A stretch of DNA of 64,000 bases, taken from the NCBI GenBank assembly GCA_963663975.2, contig CAXXRA010000015.1, positions 558,001 to 622,000 of the forward strand. The letters are read 5' to 3'. Shown here one piece after another: positions 36,004 to 43,928 of this stretch. The number at the start of each line of letters is the position of its first letter. Position 1 is the first letter of the stretch. The notes beneath the pieces are model-generated. The model had not been told where the DNA came from, ran no database searches, and saw nothing but the letters and a program-made list of their open reading frames with translations. The DNA comes from JANQRX01 sp963663975. GTDB taxonomy: Bacteria > Pseudomonadota > Alphaproteobacteria > Rhizobiales > Kaistiaceae. The translations under genes were made by a program, and so were the position numbers.

Positions 36004-36107
36004 GTTTTCGGCCTCTGGGGCTGGCGCGAGGCGGGGATGTGAGGAACGGCCTCAATCTTTTTCTCGCTGTGCGATAATCGGCATGATCTGACTAACTAGA
36101 TTAGATT

Positions 36108-36130
36108 TAAAGCTAATACTATTAGCTTTA
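36108..36130. promoter_or_regulatory. AT-rich perfect palindrome, candidate TetR operator
   Basis: TAAAGCTAAT (36108-36117) and ATTAGCTTTA (36121-36130) are exact inverted repeats with a 3-bp centre, inside an unusually AT-rich patch of this GC-rich window (from about 36090). It lies between the divergent hydrolase stub/tetR unit and the VOC gene, 115 bp before the latter. The size suits a TetR-family dimer site controlling both sides. Confidence 0.5.
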
Positions 36131-36244
36131 CCATGCGAGACTTTTTCCGCGGCGGCAAGGAAGTTTTGCCGCGGCCTGAAAACCCCGCCACCGGCGCACT
36201 ATGTAACGCCCACGCCCATCATCGGGGTCAAAGGGGAAGAGTAG

Positions 36245-36775
36245 ATGTCTGAAACCGCCGAAACTGCGACCCTCGACACCAGGACGCCCATCAATCCCGG
36301 CGTGAGGATCGGTCACGTCCACCTCAAGGTCGCCGACCTCGATCGCGCGCTTGGGTTTTATTGCGGGGTGCTGGGATTTAAAATCAAGCAGCGCTACGGG
36401 AATCAGGCCGCGTTCATTTCGGCCGGCGAATACCACCACCATATCGGTCTCAACACGTGGGAAAGCCGCAACGGATCGCCTCCGCCACAAGGATCGACCG
36501 GGCTGTTCCACACCGCCATCCTCTACCCCGATCGGGCCACGCTGGCCGACGCGCTGAGGCGGCTCGTGGCGGCCGACGTTTCCCTCGACGGCGCCAGCGA
36601 CCATGGGGTCAGCGAGGCGCTCTATCTGCGCGATCCCGACCAGAACGGCGTGGAACTTTACCGCGACCGACCACAGGACGAGTGGCCGCGCAATCCCGAT
36701 GGCTCACTGGCGATGGTGACGCAGCGGCTGGACGTGGAATCGCTGCTCAAGGAGGCGCCTGCGACGACGGACTGA
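36245..36775 (+). CDS. VOC-family protein (glyoxalase / catechol-2,3-dioxygenase CatE-like)
   Basis: 176 residues with two beta-alpha-beta-beta-beta units. Metal-ligand positions: HVHLKVADLDRALGFYCGVL (first His), GEYHHHIGLNTWES (His) and LRDPDQNGVELYRDR (Glu). The arrangement fits ring-cleaving dioxygenase-like or glyoxalase-like VOC proteins. The substrate cannot be told. Divergent from the tetR unit with a palindrome between them, so TetR-controlled detoxification of an electrophile or aromatic is plausible. Confidence 0.85.
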   Translation: MSETAETATLDTRTPINPGVRIGHVHLKVADLDRALGFYCGVLGFKIKQRYGNQAAFISAGEYHHHIGLNTWESRNGSPPPQGSTGLFHTAILYPDRATLADALRRLVAADVSLDGASDHGVSEALYLRDPDQNGVELYRDRPQDEWPRNPDGSLAMVTQRLDVESLLKEAPATTD

Positions 36776-37116
36776 GTGGAACGTCCCGAAACGGGATGGG
36801 ATCTGTTAACGCGGCACGTCTTCCAGGGTGTACGAAAGTGAAGAGGCGCCGCTATGTTTGGTGCCATGGACCGCCGAGACCAGCAAATATCGGGGGATCG
36901 GAACGCGAACATCGGGCGCGAAGCTGATTCGGACACGCTACGTTCGCGCTCTGGCCCCGTTGGTTAACGGCTGATCGGTTGTCCCGTTCTGCCGATTAGG
37001 AAATCAACAAGAAACAAGGCGATGGGCTGGCGGCGCGCACTGGTGCTGAACAGACGCCGCGCCTATATCAACCGGTCGCTGCCTCAGTTTCTTGCACTGG
37101 CACAAGGACACCACCG
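36776..37116. other. Intergenic region before the CobW gene
   Basis: 341 bp. No convincing coding sequence, terminator with T-run or zinc-box-like palindrome is visible. The CobW promoter should lie in its right half. Confidence 0.45.
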
Positions 37117-38140
37117 ATGGCGGAAGCCCAAATCCCGGTCACCGTTCTCACCGGATATCTCGGCGCCGGCAAGACGACCCTCCTCAACCGAATCTTGAGC
37201 GAAAACCATGGCAAGCGTTATGCCGTGGTGGTCAATGAATTCGGTGAAATCGGCATTGACAACGAGCTCATCGTCGAGACCGACGAAGAGATTTTCGAAA
37301 TGAACAATGGCTGCGTGTGTTGCACGGTGCGCGGTGATCTGATCCGGGTCGTCGAGGGCCTGATGAAGCGTCCCGGTCGGTTTGACGGAATTCTATTGGA
37401 GACAACGGGCCTGGCCGATCCCGCGCCCGTTGCGCAGACCTTCTTCATGGACGATGGCGTGCGAGCCAAAACCAAGATCGACGCGGTGGTGGCGATTGCC
37501 GACGCCATGCACCTTGCCGATCGGCTGGCCGATTCACCGGAGGCGGAAGACCAGATCGGGTTCGCCGACGTCATTCTGGTCAACAAGACCGATCTGGTCA
37601 GCCAGGAGAAGCTCGTCGACATCAGCCGGCGTATCCGCGCCATCAACCCGCATGCGGTGATCCACCACACCGAGCGTTGCCCTGCCGCTCGATCGGGTGC
37701 TCGATCGCGCTGCCTTCGATCTCGACCGCATCCTGTCGCTCGAACCGGGATTCCTCGAGCGCCATGACGGCGGCGCTGATGACGACCACGGCGATGAGGA
37801 CGAGCACCACGGCTACGAGCACGACCATGTGCACCACAGGCACGACAAGGCGGTCGGCAGCGTCTCGCTGCGTGCAGGTGAACTTGACCCGCAGCGCTTC
37901 TTTCCGTGGATCAACCAGGTCACACAGGAGTTCGGCCCCGATATTCTCCGCCTCAAGGGTATCCTCGCTTTCCGCGACGATGGGGAACGTTATGTCGTGC
38001 AGGGGATTCATATGATCATCGAAGGTGACCACCAGCGCGCCTGGCGCGATGGCGAGACCCGCGAAAGCCGCTTGGTGTTCATCGGACGCAATCTCGACGA
38101 ATCGGGCCTGAAGGCGGGATTCGAGGCCTGCCTCGCCTGA
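37117..38140 (+). pseudogene. CobW/YjiA-family GTPase, one frameshift
   Basis: G3E-family P-loop GTPase implicated in delivering metals (zinc, cobalt) to target proteins. The first frame has Walker A GYLGAGKTTLLN, the metal-binding NNGCVCCTVRGDL (CxCC), ETTGLADPAPV and the guanine motif LVNKTDLV, and is open to HHTERC. At about 37672-37680 the frame changes: the next one gives LPLDRVLDRAAFDLDRILSL, a histidine/aspartate-rich stretch (HDGGADDDHGDEDEHHGYEH...) and the CobW C-terminal domain (RLKGILAFRDDGERYVVQGI) to TGA 38140. All domains are preserved; one indel separates them. The downstream WD40 gene starts one base after the stop. Confidence 0.87.
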
Positions 38141-38141
38141 G

Positions 38142-39116
38142 ATGGCCAATGTGCGGGAGATCGAATTCGGCGCCTTCGTCGTCAAGGTGGCGTTCGTTGG
38201 CGGCAACCCCGCATTCGCTCTGGGTGATGGTACCGTTCGGCTGATCAAGCGTGCCGGGGAGCGCGTCGCCGAGGTTCACGACGGCGCCGTCCTCACCGCG
38301 GTGTCCAACGGCAAGGACATGGTGACCGGCGGTGACGACGGGCGGGTTGCGGTGATCGCCGCCGATGGCGGTGTGCGCACGGTGGCCGAGCGGCCGCGGA
38401 AATGGATCGATCAGGTGGCGATCGGTCCCGATGGCAGCATCGCCTTTGCCACCGGGCGCGAGGCGGTCGTCGTCGGGCGCGACGGCGCCGAAAAAACGTT
38501 CGATCATCCGCGAGCGGTCGGGGGTATCGCCTTTGCGCCGAAGGGATTTCGGCTTGCCGTGGCGCGCTATGACGGCGTGACGCTGTGGTGGGCGGGCACC
38601 GACGCCAAACCCGCTATGCTCGATTGGAAGGGCGCCCATATCGGCATCAGTTTCTCGCCTGACGGCAAGAATCTGGTGACCGCCATGCAGGAAAACGCCC
38701 TGCATGGCTGGCGACTTTCCGATGGCCGCGACATGCGCATGAGCGGCTATCCGTCCAAGCCGCGCTCGCTGTCATAGGCCTTCAAGGGACGCTACCTTGC
38801 AAGCTCGGGCGCCAATGCGGCGATCCTCTGGCCATTCTTCCACAAGGACGGGCCGATGGGCCGCGAACCGCTTCAGCTTGGCGCTCGCGAGGCGCTGGTC
38901 ACATGCGTGGCCTGTCATCCGCGACAGGCCGTCGTGGCGGCCGGGTATCAGGACGGGACAATTCAACTGCTCGGGTTCGAGGATGCCGAAGAAGGGCCGT
39001 TGCGCGACGGCAGTGACGACCCGGTATCGGCATTGGCCTGGGATCAGGCCGGTACAAGGCTAGCGTTCGGGACCGAAGCGGGCGCCGGCGGAATCGTGGA
39101 GTTGGCGGCGAGCTAG
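38142..39116 (+). pseudogene. WD40-repeat protein interrupted by one in-frame TAG
   Basis: A 325-codon frame with several WD40-type blades (for example VGGIAFAPKGFRLAVARYDG, VTLWWAGTDAKPAM, GISFSPDGKNLVTAMQENAL, HGWRLSDG). TAG at 38775-38777 falls between SLS and AFKGRYLASSGANAAILWPF, where WD40 homologues of this kind would have Trp (SW..); TGG to TAG is one change. The frame continues without further damage to TAG 39116. WD40 proteins next to CobW are a recurrent alphaproteobacterial pairing and may act with it in metal handling. The lesion sits one gene away from a frameshift in CobW. Confidence 0.83.
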
Positions 39117-39225
39117 CTGGAAGCGCGTTCCAAGAAGCGGGAACCGGTATTCGGATAAAAATGCGCGTAAAATCAAGAAGCTAGTGCGCCGTGCGTGAAC
39201 CCGGTTTTACGAAAGCGCACCAGTC
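39117..39225. repeat. Palindromic intergenic repeat resembling rhizobial repeats
   Basis: Between convergent stops lies GCGTTCCAAGAAGCGGGAAC then CGGTATTCGGATAAAAATGC and AAGAAGCTAGTGCG, followed by an approximate inverted counterpart (GTGAACCCGGTTTTACG, AAAGCGCAC). This pattern (gggaaccggtttTcgga...aagaagctaga) matches my recollection of RIME/ABC-type repeats common in Rhizobiales genomes. No coding potential. Confidence 0.45.
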
Positions 39226-40662
39226 TCAGCGGACCAGCACGTTGCGGAACTGCCACGGATCGCTCCTGTCGATGTCGTCCGGGTAGAACCCGGTGCGGCC
39301 GTCCAGCGGCGTCCAGTCGGTGTAGGTGCCCGTGACCGGACCGAGATAGGGGGTCTGGATCTCCAGACAGCGCCGGAAATCCATTTCGTCGGTCTCCACG
39401 ATGCCGGCATTCGGGTTCTCCAGGGCCCAGACCATGCCGGCCAGAACCGCCGAGGTCACCTGCAGGCCGGTGGCGTTCTGATAGGGAGCCAGATCGCGCG
39501 TCTCCTCGATCGACAATTGCGAGCCGAACCAGTACGCATTCCTGGCGTGGCCGTAGACCAGCACGCCCAATTCGTCGGTCCCGTCGACGATCTCGTTCTC
39601 GTCCAGAATGTGAAAATTGGTCTGGAAGTCGCCTTCCCGTCCGAACATCTCGTGCAGCGACAGCACGGCGTCGTTGGCCGGATGATAGGCGTAGTGGCAG
39701 GTCGGCCGGTAGGTCACCACATCGTCCTGACGCACGGTCAGAAAGTCGGCGATGGAGATCGACTCATTGTGGGTCACGAGAAACCCGTGTTGCGGGCCCG
39801 GCGTCGGACACCAACTGCGCACACGGGTATTCCCGCCCGGCTGTAAAAGGAAGATACCCGGTGCGTCGTCGGCGGGGCGCCGGGCATTGTCCGGCATCCA
39901 TCGCTCGTGGGTGCCCCAGCCGAGCTCGGCCGGCTGCATTCCCTCCGACAGAAATCCGTCGACCGACCAGGTGTTGACGAAAGTGTGCAGCTGCTTTGAC
40001 CCGGCGGCGTGCTGGGTATCGCGCTCGGCGATATGTATGCCTTTGACGCCGAGATCGCGTGCCAGACGCGCCCAGCCCTGCTGATCGTCCGCGGTCGGCT
40101 CGGCAAACTCGGCCAGGCCGGTGTCGCGGGCGATGTCGACCAGCGCCTGCTTGACGAACCACGAGACCATACCGGGGTTGGCGCCGCAGCAGGAGACCGC
40201 GGTCGTGCCGCCGGGGTTGGTCGAGGCCTCGTCGCGCACCGGCTGGCGCAGGGCATGGTTGGTCCGCGACACCGGATCGACCGAACTGTCGAAATAGAAG
40301 CCCGGCCAGGGTTCCACCACCGTGTCGATATAGGGAACGCGGAGTTCACGGCAGAACCGCATGATGTCGAGGGAGGAGGTGTCGACCGACAGGTTGACGC
40401 AGAAGCCGGTGCCATCGCCCGCGGTCAGCAGAGGCCGCAGGATGTCGCGGAAATTCTCCGGGGTCAGACGACCATGGACGAAGCGAATCCCGCGCTGGTC
40501 AAGAAGGGCGCGGTCGCCGTCGTCGGGCGCCAGAACGACGAACCGTCGGCGATCGTAGCGAAAATGCCGCTCGATCAGCGGCAGCATGCCGCGGCCGATC
40601 GAGCCGAACCCAATCATCACGATCGGCCCGTCAATGTTGGCGTAAACGGGCCGATCGGTCAT
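39226..40662 (-). CDS. hss: Homospermidine synthase
   Basis: 478 residues. NAD-dependent enzyme that joins two putrescines (or putrescine and spermidine) to make sym-homospermidine. Rossmann motif VMIGFGSIGRGMLPLIERHF at the N-terminus; conserved active-site regions YIDTVVEPWPGFYFD, CGANPGMVSWFVKQAL, HIAERDTQ, NTWSVDGFLSEGMQPAELGW and PTCHYAYHPANDAVLSL. Length is normal. The start follows GGGGGA and lies 41 bp after the ornithine decarboxylase stop, so the two form a putrescine-to-homospermidine operon. Confidence 0.96.
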   Translation of the reverse strand: MTDRPVYANIDGPIVMIGFGSIGRGMLPLIERHFRYDRRRFVVLAPDDGDRALLDQRGIRFVHGRLTPENFRDILRPLLTAGDGTGFCVNLSVDTSSLDIMRFCRELRVPYIDTVVEPWPGFYFDSSVDPVSRTNHALRQPVRDEASTNPGGTTAVSCCGANPGMVSWFVKQALVDIARDTGLAEFAEPTADDQQGWARLARDLGVKGIHIAERDTQHAAGSKQLHTFVNTWSVDGFLSEGMQPAELGWGTHERWMPDNARRPADDAPGIFLLQPGGNTRVRSWCPTPGPQHGFLVTHNESISIADFLTVRQDDVVTYRPTCHYAYHPANDAVLSLHEMFGREGDFQTNFHILDENEIVDGTDELGVLVYGHARNAYWFGSQLSIEETRDLAPYQNATGLQVTSAVLAGMVWALENPNAGIVETDEMDFRRCLEIQTPYLGPVTGTYTDWTPLDGRTGFYPDDIDRSDPWQFRNVLVR

Positions 40663-40703
40663 GGGTCCCCCAAATACGACGCGCCCGGCCGCCCCATTTC
40701 CGT

Positions 40704-41834
40704 TCAGATCACAAAGGATTTGAGCGGCTCGAAGCCGTTGAACGCGACTGCCGAGTAGGTGCTGGTATAGGCGCCGGTGCCCTCGATCAACACCTCGTCG
40801 CCAATCGAAAGGGAAACCGGCAACGGGTAGGGCGTGACTTCATAGAGGACATCGACCGAATCACAGGTTGGCCCGGCGATAACACACGGTGCCGTGGCAT
40901 CTCGATCGCGCTCGGTGCGGATCGGATACCGTATCGATTCGCCCATGGTCTCGGCCAGCCCGCCGAATTTGCCGATATCGAGGTAGACCCAGCGCAGGGG
41001 ATCGTCCTTGCGCTTGCGCGAAATCAGCACGACCTCGGCCTTGATGACGCCGGCATTGCCGACCATGCCGCGACCCGGCTCGATAATCGTTACCGGGGTT
41101 CGGTTGCCGAAATGCCGTCGCAGCGCGCTTGAGATTGCGTGACCATAGGCACGCACGACCGGGACCTTCTTCAGGTACTGGGCCGGGAAGCCGCCACCGA
41201 GGTTCACCATGTGAAGATGAATGCCGCGCTCGGCCAGCGTCCGGAACACCAGCGCGCTGGCCTGAAGTGCGGCGTCCCAGGCCTCGGGATCCGGTTGTTG
41301 GGAACCAACGTGAAACGACACGCCGTGAGCCTCCAGACCGAGACCGGCAGCAAATTCGAGAACCTCGATCGCCATGTCCGGGTGGCAACCGAACTTACGC
41401 GACAGCGGCCATTCGGCGCCTCGATTGGCGCACTGAATACGGCAGAAGATCCTTGAGCCTGGGGCCGCCCGGGCGATTTTTTCGACTTCTTCCTGGCTGT
41501 CGACCGCAAACAGCCTGACGCCGCGCTCGAAGGCCCCGCAGATGTCGCGCTCCTTCTTGATCGTATTGCCGAACGACAGATCGCTGGCCGCTGCCCCCGC
41601 CTCGAGGGCGAGGTCGACCTCTCTCAGCGATGCGCAGTCGAAAGCCGAACCCAGTTCGGCCAGCAGGCGCAGGATCTCCGGTGCCGGGTTAGCCTTGACG
41701 GCGTAGTGGACGCGGCTGTCGGGCATGGCGCGGGCGAACGCCAGATAGTTGTCCCGCACGATGTCGAGGTCGACGACTAGGCATGGGCCGTCATGCTTCT
41801 GCCGGCGAAGGAAATTGCGGATGCGATCGGACAT
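40704..41834 (-). CDS. speF: Ornithine/lysine decarboxylase, fold type III
   Basis: 376 residues from ATG 41834 (MSDRIRNFLRRQKHDGP) with GGAAG 8 nt upstream. The open frame extends 134 codons further but has no support. Alanine-racemase-fold PLP enzyme: PLP lysine in VHYAVKANPAPEIL (Lys47), glycine loop VNLGGGFPAQYLK, EPGRGMVGNAGV and the subunit-interface cysteine region GPTCDSVDVL. It makes putrescine from ornithine (possibly cadaverine from lysine) for the adjacent homospermidine synthase. Eukaryote-like ODCs of this size are typical of alphaproteobacteria. Confidence 0.93.
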   Translation of the reverse strand: MSDRIRNFLRRQKHDGPCLVVDLDIVRDNYLAFARAMPDSRVHYAVKANPAPEILRLLAELGSAFDCASLREVDLALEAGAAASDLSFGNTIKKERDICGAFERGVRLFAVDSQEEVEKIARAAPGSRIFCRIQCANRGAEWPLSRKFGCHPDMAIEVLEFAAGLGLEAHGVSFHVGSQQPDPEAWDAALQASALVFRTLAERGIHLHMVNLGGGFPAQYLKKVPVVRAYGHAISSALRRHFGNRTPVTIIEPGRGMVGNAGVIKAEVVLISRKRKDDPLRWVYLDIGKFGGLAETMGESIRYPIRTERDRDATAPCVIAGPTCDSVDVLYEVTPYPLPVSLSIGDEVLIEGTGAYTSTYSAVAFNGFEPLKSFVI

Positions 41835-42110
41835 GGCGGTCTTCCACAAATTGGGTCGTTCACAAAACGTTTGACCCGTCCCTTTTCCAACGGCTTGCGT
41901 CGGCAAGCAGACGCTGGAAAAACTGAGACAAGCCGGCATGCCGGTCCCAACCGGCTGGATTTGCGGGTGGCGGTCGTGTCGGGGCCGGAGACGTCCGACC
42001 TGAAACGCCGCCTTCGCTAGGATCGGGATGACCCGTTCCGCACGCCCGGCAAGGATGTAGTGCCTCTTCAGTGACGCCGAAAAACGAACCGGCTGAGACC
42101 AAAAAAGCCC
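41835..42110 (-). promoter_or_regulatory. Structured 5' leader of the decarboxylase gene (speF-motif candidate)
   Basis: Upstream of the decarboxylase are two strong inverted repeats: GCTTGC-GTCG-GCAAGC (41892-41907) nested inside TCCAACG/CGCTGGA, and AGCCGG...CCGGCT (41931-41956), the latter followed, in the direction of transcription, by GTCTCAGTTTTT. This resembles an RNA leader with an attenuator-like hairpin. A conserved speF RNA motif is known upstream of alphaproteobacterial ornithine decarboxylase genes. I cannot match its consensus from memory, so identity is inferred from place and fold. Confidence 0.4.
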
Positions 42111-42306
42111 GCTACGTCGTTGCTTTCGGCCGCGAACTTTCGACCCACCGGACAGACGGTGATGATCGCGCTCCGCGGACGGTCCGCGGCTGCAGGCACG
42201 TGCGAATTTGGGCAGGGGCGATGTAGTCGGAATCACTCACGAAATCAAGAACGCCTCGTTGTCTGGGCGACCGGACGACGATGGCTGACAAAACCGAGCC
42301 GGTTCC

Positions 42307-42579
42307 AGAGCCCTTTCAACCAACTCTGGGTCAATTCTGTTTCACGGTTGGCGAGGCGATCCGGCGTCGAAACGATCGACGAGCGATGCCCCCGCATCGT
42401 TCCAGATCGATTCGGCGTTGGGCGCCCGCCAATCAACAAACCCGAAGGGACGGAGCGATTTTGCGCCAATTCCTGCGCAAAGTCCCTCGACCGTATCCGG
42501 ATACGCTCTTCGAGCCTTAACTTGATCTTGTCACAAAATCGCTCCGTCAGAATGGCTCCGAGTTGGTCGAAAGGGCTCT
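42307..42579. repeat. Large palindromic MITE-like repeat, copy 2 (longer form)
   Basis: The right part (from ACGGAGCGATTTTGCG at ~42449 to GAAAGGGCTCT) matches copy 1 (18124-18289) closely, and the right arm is identical. The left arm starts AGAGCCCTTTCAACCAACTC, diverges at several positions and is split by ~109 bp that is itself an imperfect palindrome (centre CGATGC-CCC-GCATCG; flanks GTTGGCG/CGCCAAT). Flanks are CC and GG instead of CT and AG. The repeat ends about 40 bp before the amidase start, so it may carry or disturb that promoter. Confidence 0.82.
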
Positions 42580-42620
42580 GGCGGCTGCGGCCTCGACCGG
42601 AGACTGCTATCATCGCCGCC

Positions 42621-43808
42621 ATGCCGAGCAAACCTGACCCCGTTCGCGCCTTTCTCGATTATCCGGAGGAGGTGCCGGTTGACCACGCCGACGCCGGGCG
42701 CCTGGCTGGACTGACTCTCGCGGTCAAGGATATTTACGACGTGGCCGGCTATCCGACAGGGTGCGGCAACCCGACCAGACTGGCCGAATCGGCGCTCGCC
42801 GGCAAGCACGCCGCTCCGGTCGCCGTGCTGCTCGATGCCGGAGCCCGGTTCGTCGGCAAGACCCACACGGTCGAGTTCGCCTTCGGTCTGGACGGGCTCA
42901 ACCAATATTATGGAACGCCGATCAATCCGGCTGCCCCGGACCGGGTACCGGGAGGATCGTCGTCGGGATCGGTGGCGGCGGTGGGCGCCGGGCTGGCGGA
43001 CTTCGCTCTCGGCAGTGACACTGGCGGATCGGTGCGCGGACCGGCCTCCTTCTGCGGGCTGATCGGTCTTAGAACCACTTTCGGCCGCATCGACATCGGC
43101 GGCACCATGCCGCTGGCGGAAAGTCTCGATACGGTCGGCTGGTTCGCGCGCACGCCGGCAATCTATGAGCTGGTCGGCGAAGCACTGCTCGGGGACGACG
43201 AGGAAAATCAACCGCTGGACAGGCTGATCGTGGCGGACGACGGTTTTGCCAGGCTCTCAGGTGACGGCGAGGCACGCGCGCTGGCAGCCGCCCTGGCCAG
43301 GGTAGAGGTGCACTTTCCCTCTGCAAGCCGACTCACCCTGGCTCCGGACGGGCTCGACAGCTGGCGGGAGGTCTTCCGAACGTTGCAGGGATTTGAAGCA
43401 TGGCGGGCGCACAAGGAGTGGATCGAGAGCCATGATGGCGCTCTCAGCGTCACGGTTCGGCGCCGTTTTGAGGTGTCGCGCAGCGTGACGCAGGACGCCT
43501 ATCGGGATGCCGAAGTGAAACGGCGTGCCATCCGCCGTCGCCTCCAGGAGGTTCTCGCCGGCGACGCGGTGCTGGCCCTGCCGACCATGCCGACGGTCGC
43601 GCCTCTGCTGTCGTCGGACGACGGCGAGCGGGAGAGCTTCCGCGCCGATGCGTTGGCGCTGACCTCGCCATCCGGTCTGTCGGGGTTTCCCCAGATATCC
43701 ATCCCGCTGGCCATCCACGACGGCGCGCCGCTCGGGCTGTCGCTGATCGGACCGGCGGGGCGCGACCGCGCCTTGATCGCGCTGGCAAGAAAGGTTCTGG
43801 GAGCCTGA
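42621..43808 (+). CDS. Amidase signature-family amidase
   Basis: 395 residues from ATG 42621; an in-frame extension to 42120 runs through the palindromic repeat and is not credible. The Ser-cisSer-Lys triad is visible: Lys36 in LAVKDIYDVAG, the GGSSSGSVAAVGAG serine loop and the nucleophile Ser137 in SDTGGSVRGPASFCG. It hydrolyses a carboxamide to acid and ammonia. It is shorter than GatA (about 490), has no gatB/gatC neighbours and is therefore a metabolic amidase. Substrate unknown. Ribosome site weak. Confidence 0.9.
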   Translation: MPSKPDPVRAFLDYPEEVPVDHADAGRLAGLTLAVKDIYDVAGYPTGCGNPTRLAESALAGKHAAPVAVLLDAGARFVGKTHTVEFAFGLDGLNQYYGTPINPAAPDRVPGGSSSGSVAAVGAGLADFALGSDTGGSVRGPASFCGLIGLRTTFGRIDIGGTMPLAESLDTVGWFARTPAIYELVGEALLGDDEENQPLDRLIVADDGFARLSGDGEARALAAALARVEVHFPSASRLTLAPDGLDSWREVFRTLQGFEAWRAHKEWIESHDGALSVTVRRRFEVSRSVTQDAYRDAEVKRRAIRRRLQEVLAGDAVLALPTMPTVAPLLSSDDGERESFRADALALTSPSGLSGFPQISIPLAIHDGAPLGLSLIGPAGRDRALIALARKVLGA

Positions 43809-43876
43809 AGGAGCTGCCCGTCAGGCGTGCACACTACGGTCGGCGGTGCGCGAGCGGGTCGGGTGATCACATGATC

Positions 43877-43909
43877 AAAGAAAACGCCCGGGCAAATCAC
43901 CCGGGCGTT
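43877..43909 (-). terminator. Intrinsic terminator of the 5'-nucleotidase gene
   Basis: AACGCCCGGG (43883-43892) and CCCGGGCGTT (43900-43909) form a perfect 10-bp stem with a 7-nt loop. Read leftward it is followed by TTCTTTG. It lies 20 bp after the stop of the minus-strand gene and also close to the convergent amidase stop. Confidence 0.85.
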
Positions 43910-43928
43910 CCTCAAGCCTTGTTGAGGA

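Noticed and set aside
19171..39116. Possible reassignment or suppression of TAG (two in-frame TAGs)
   Set aside because: TAG terminates intact genes in the same window (for example at 4609 and 20260), no pyrrolysine or suppressor tRNA genes are visible, and both cases are one substitution away from the expected Ser and Trp codons.
41835..42236. N-terminal extension of the ornithine decarboxylase (134 codons open upstream)
   Set aside because: The conserved protein starts at 41834 with a good ribosome site; the extension runs through the structured leader and has no family similarity.
42120..42620. N-terminal extension of the amidase
   Set aside because: It would be encoded by the palindromic repeat; the amidase family starts at MPSKPDP or later.
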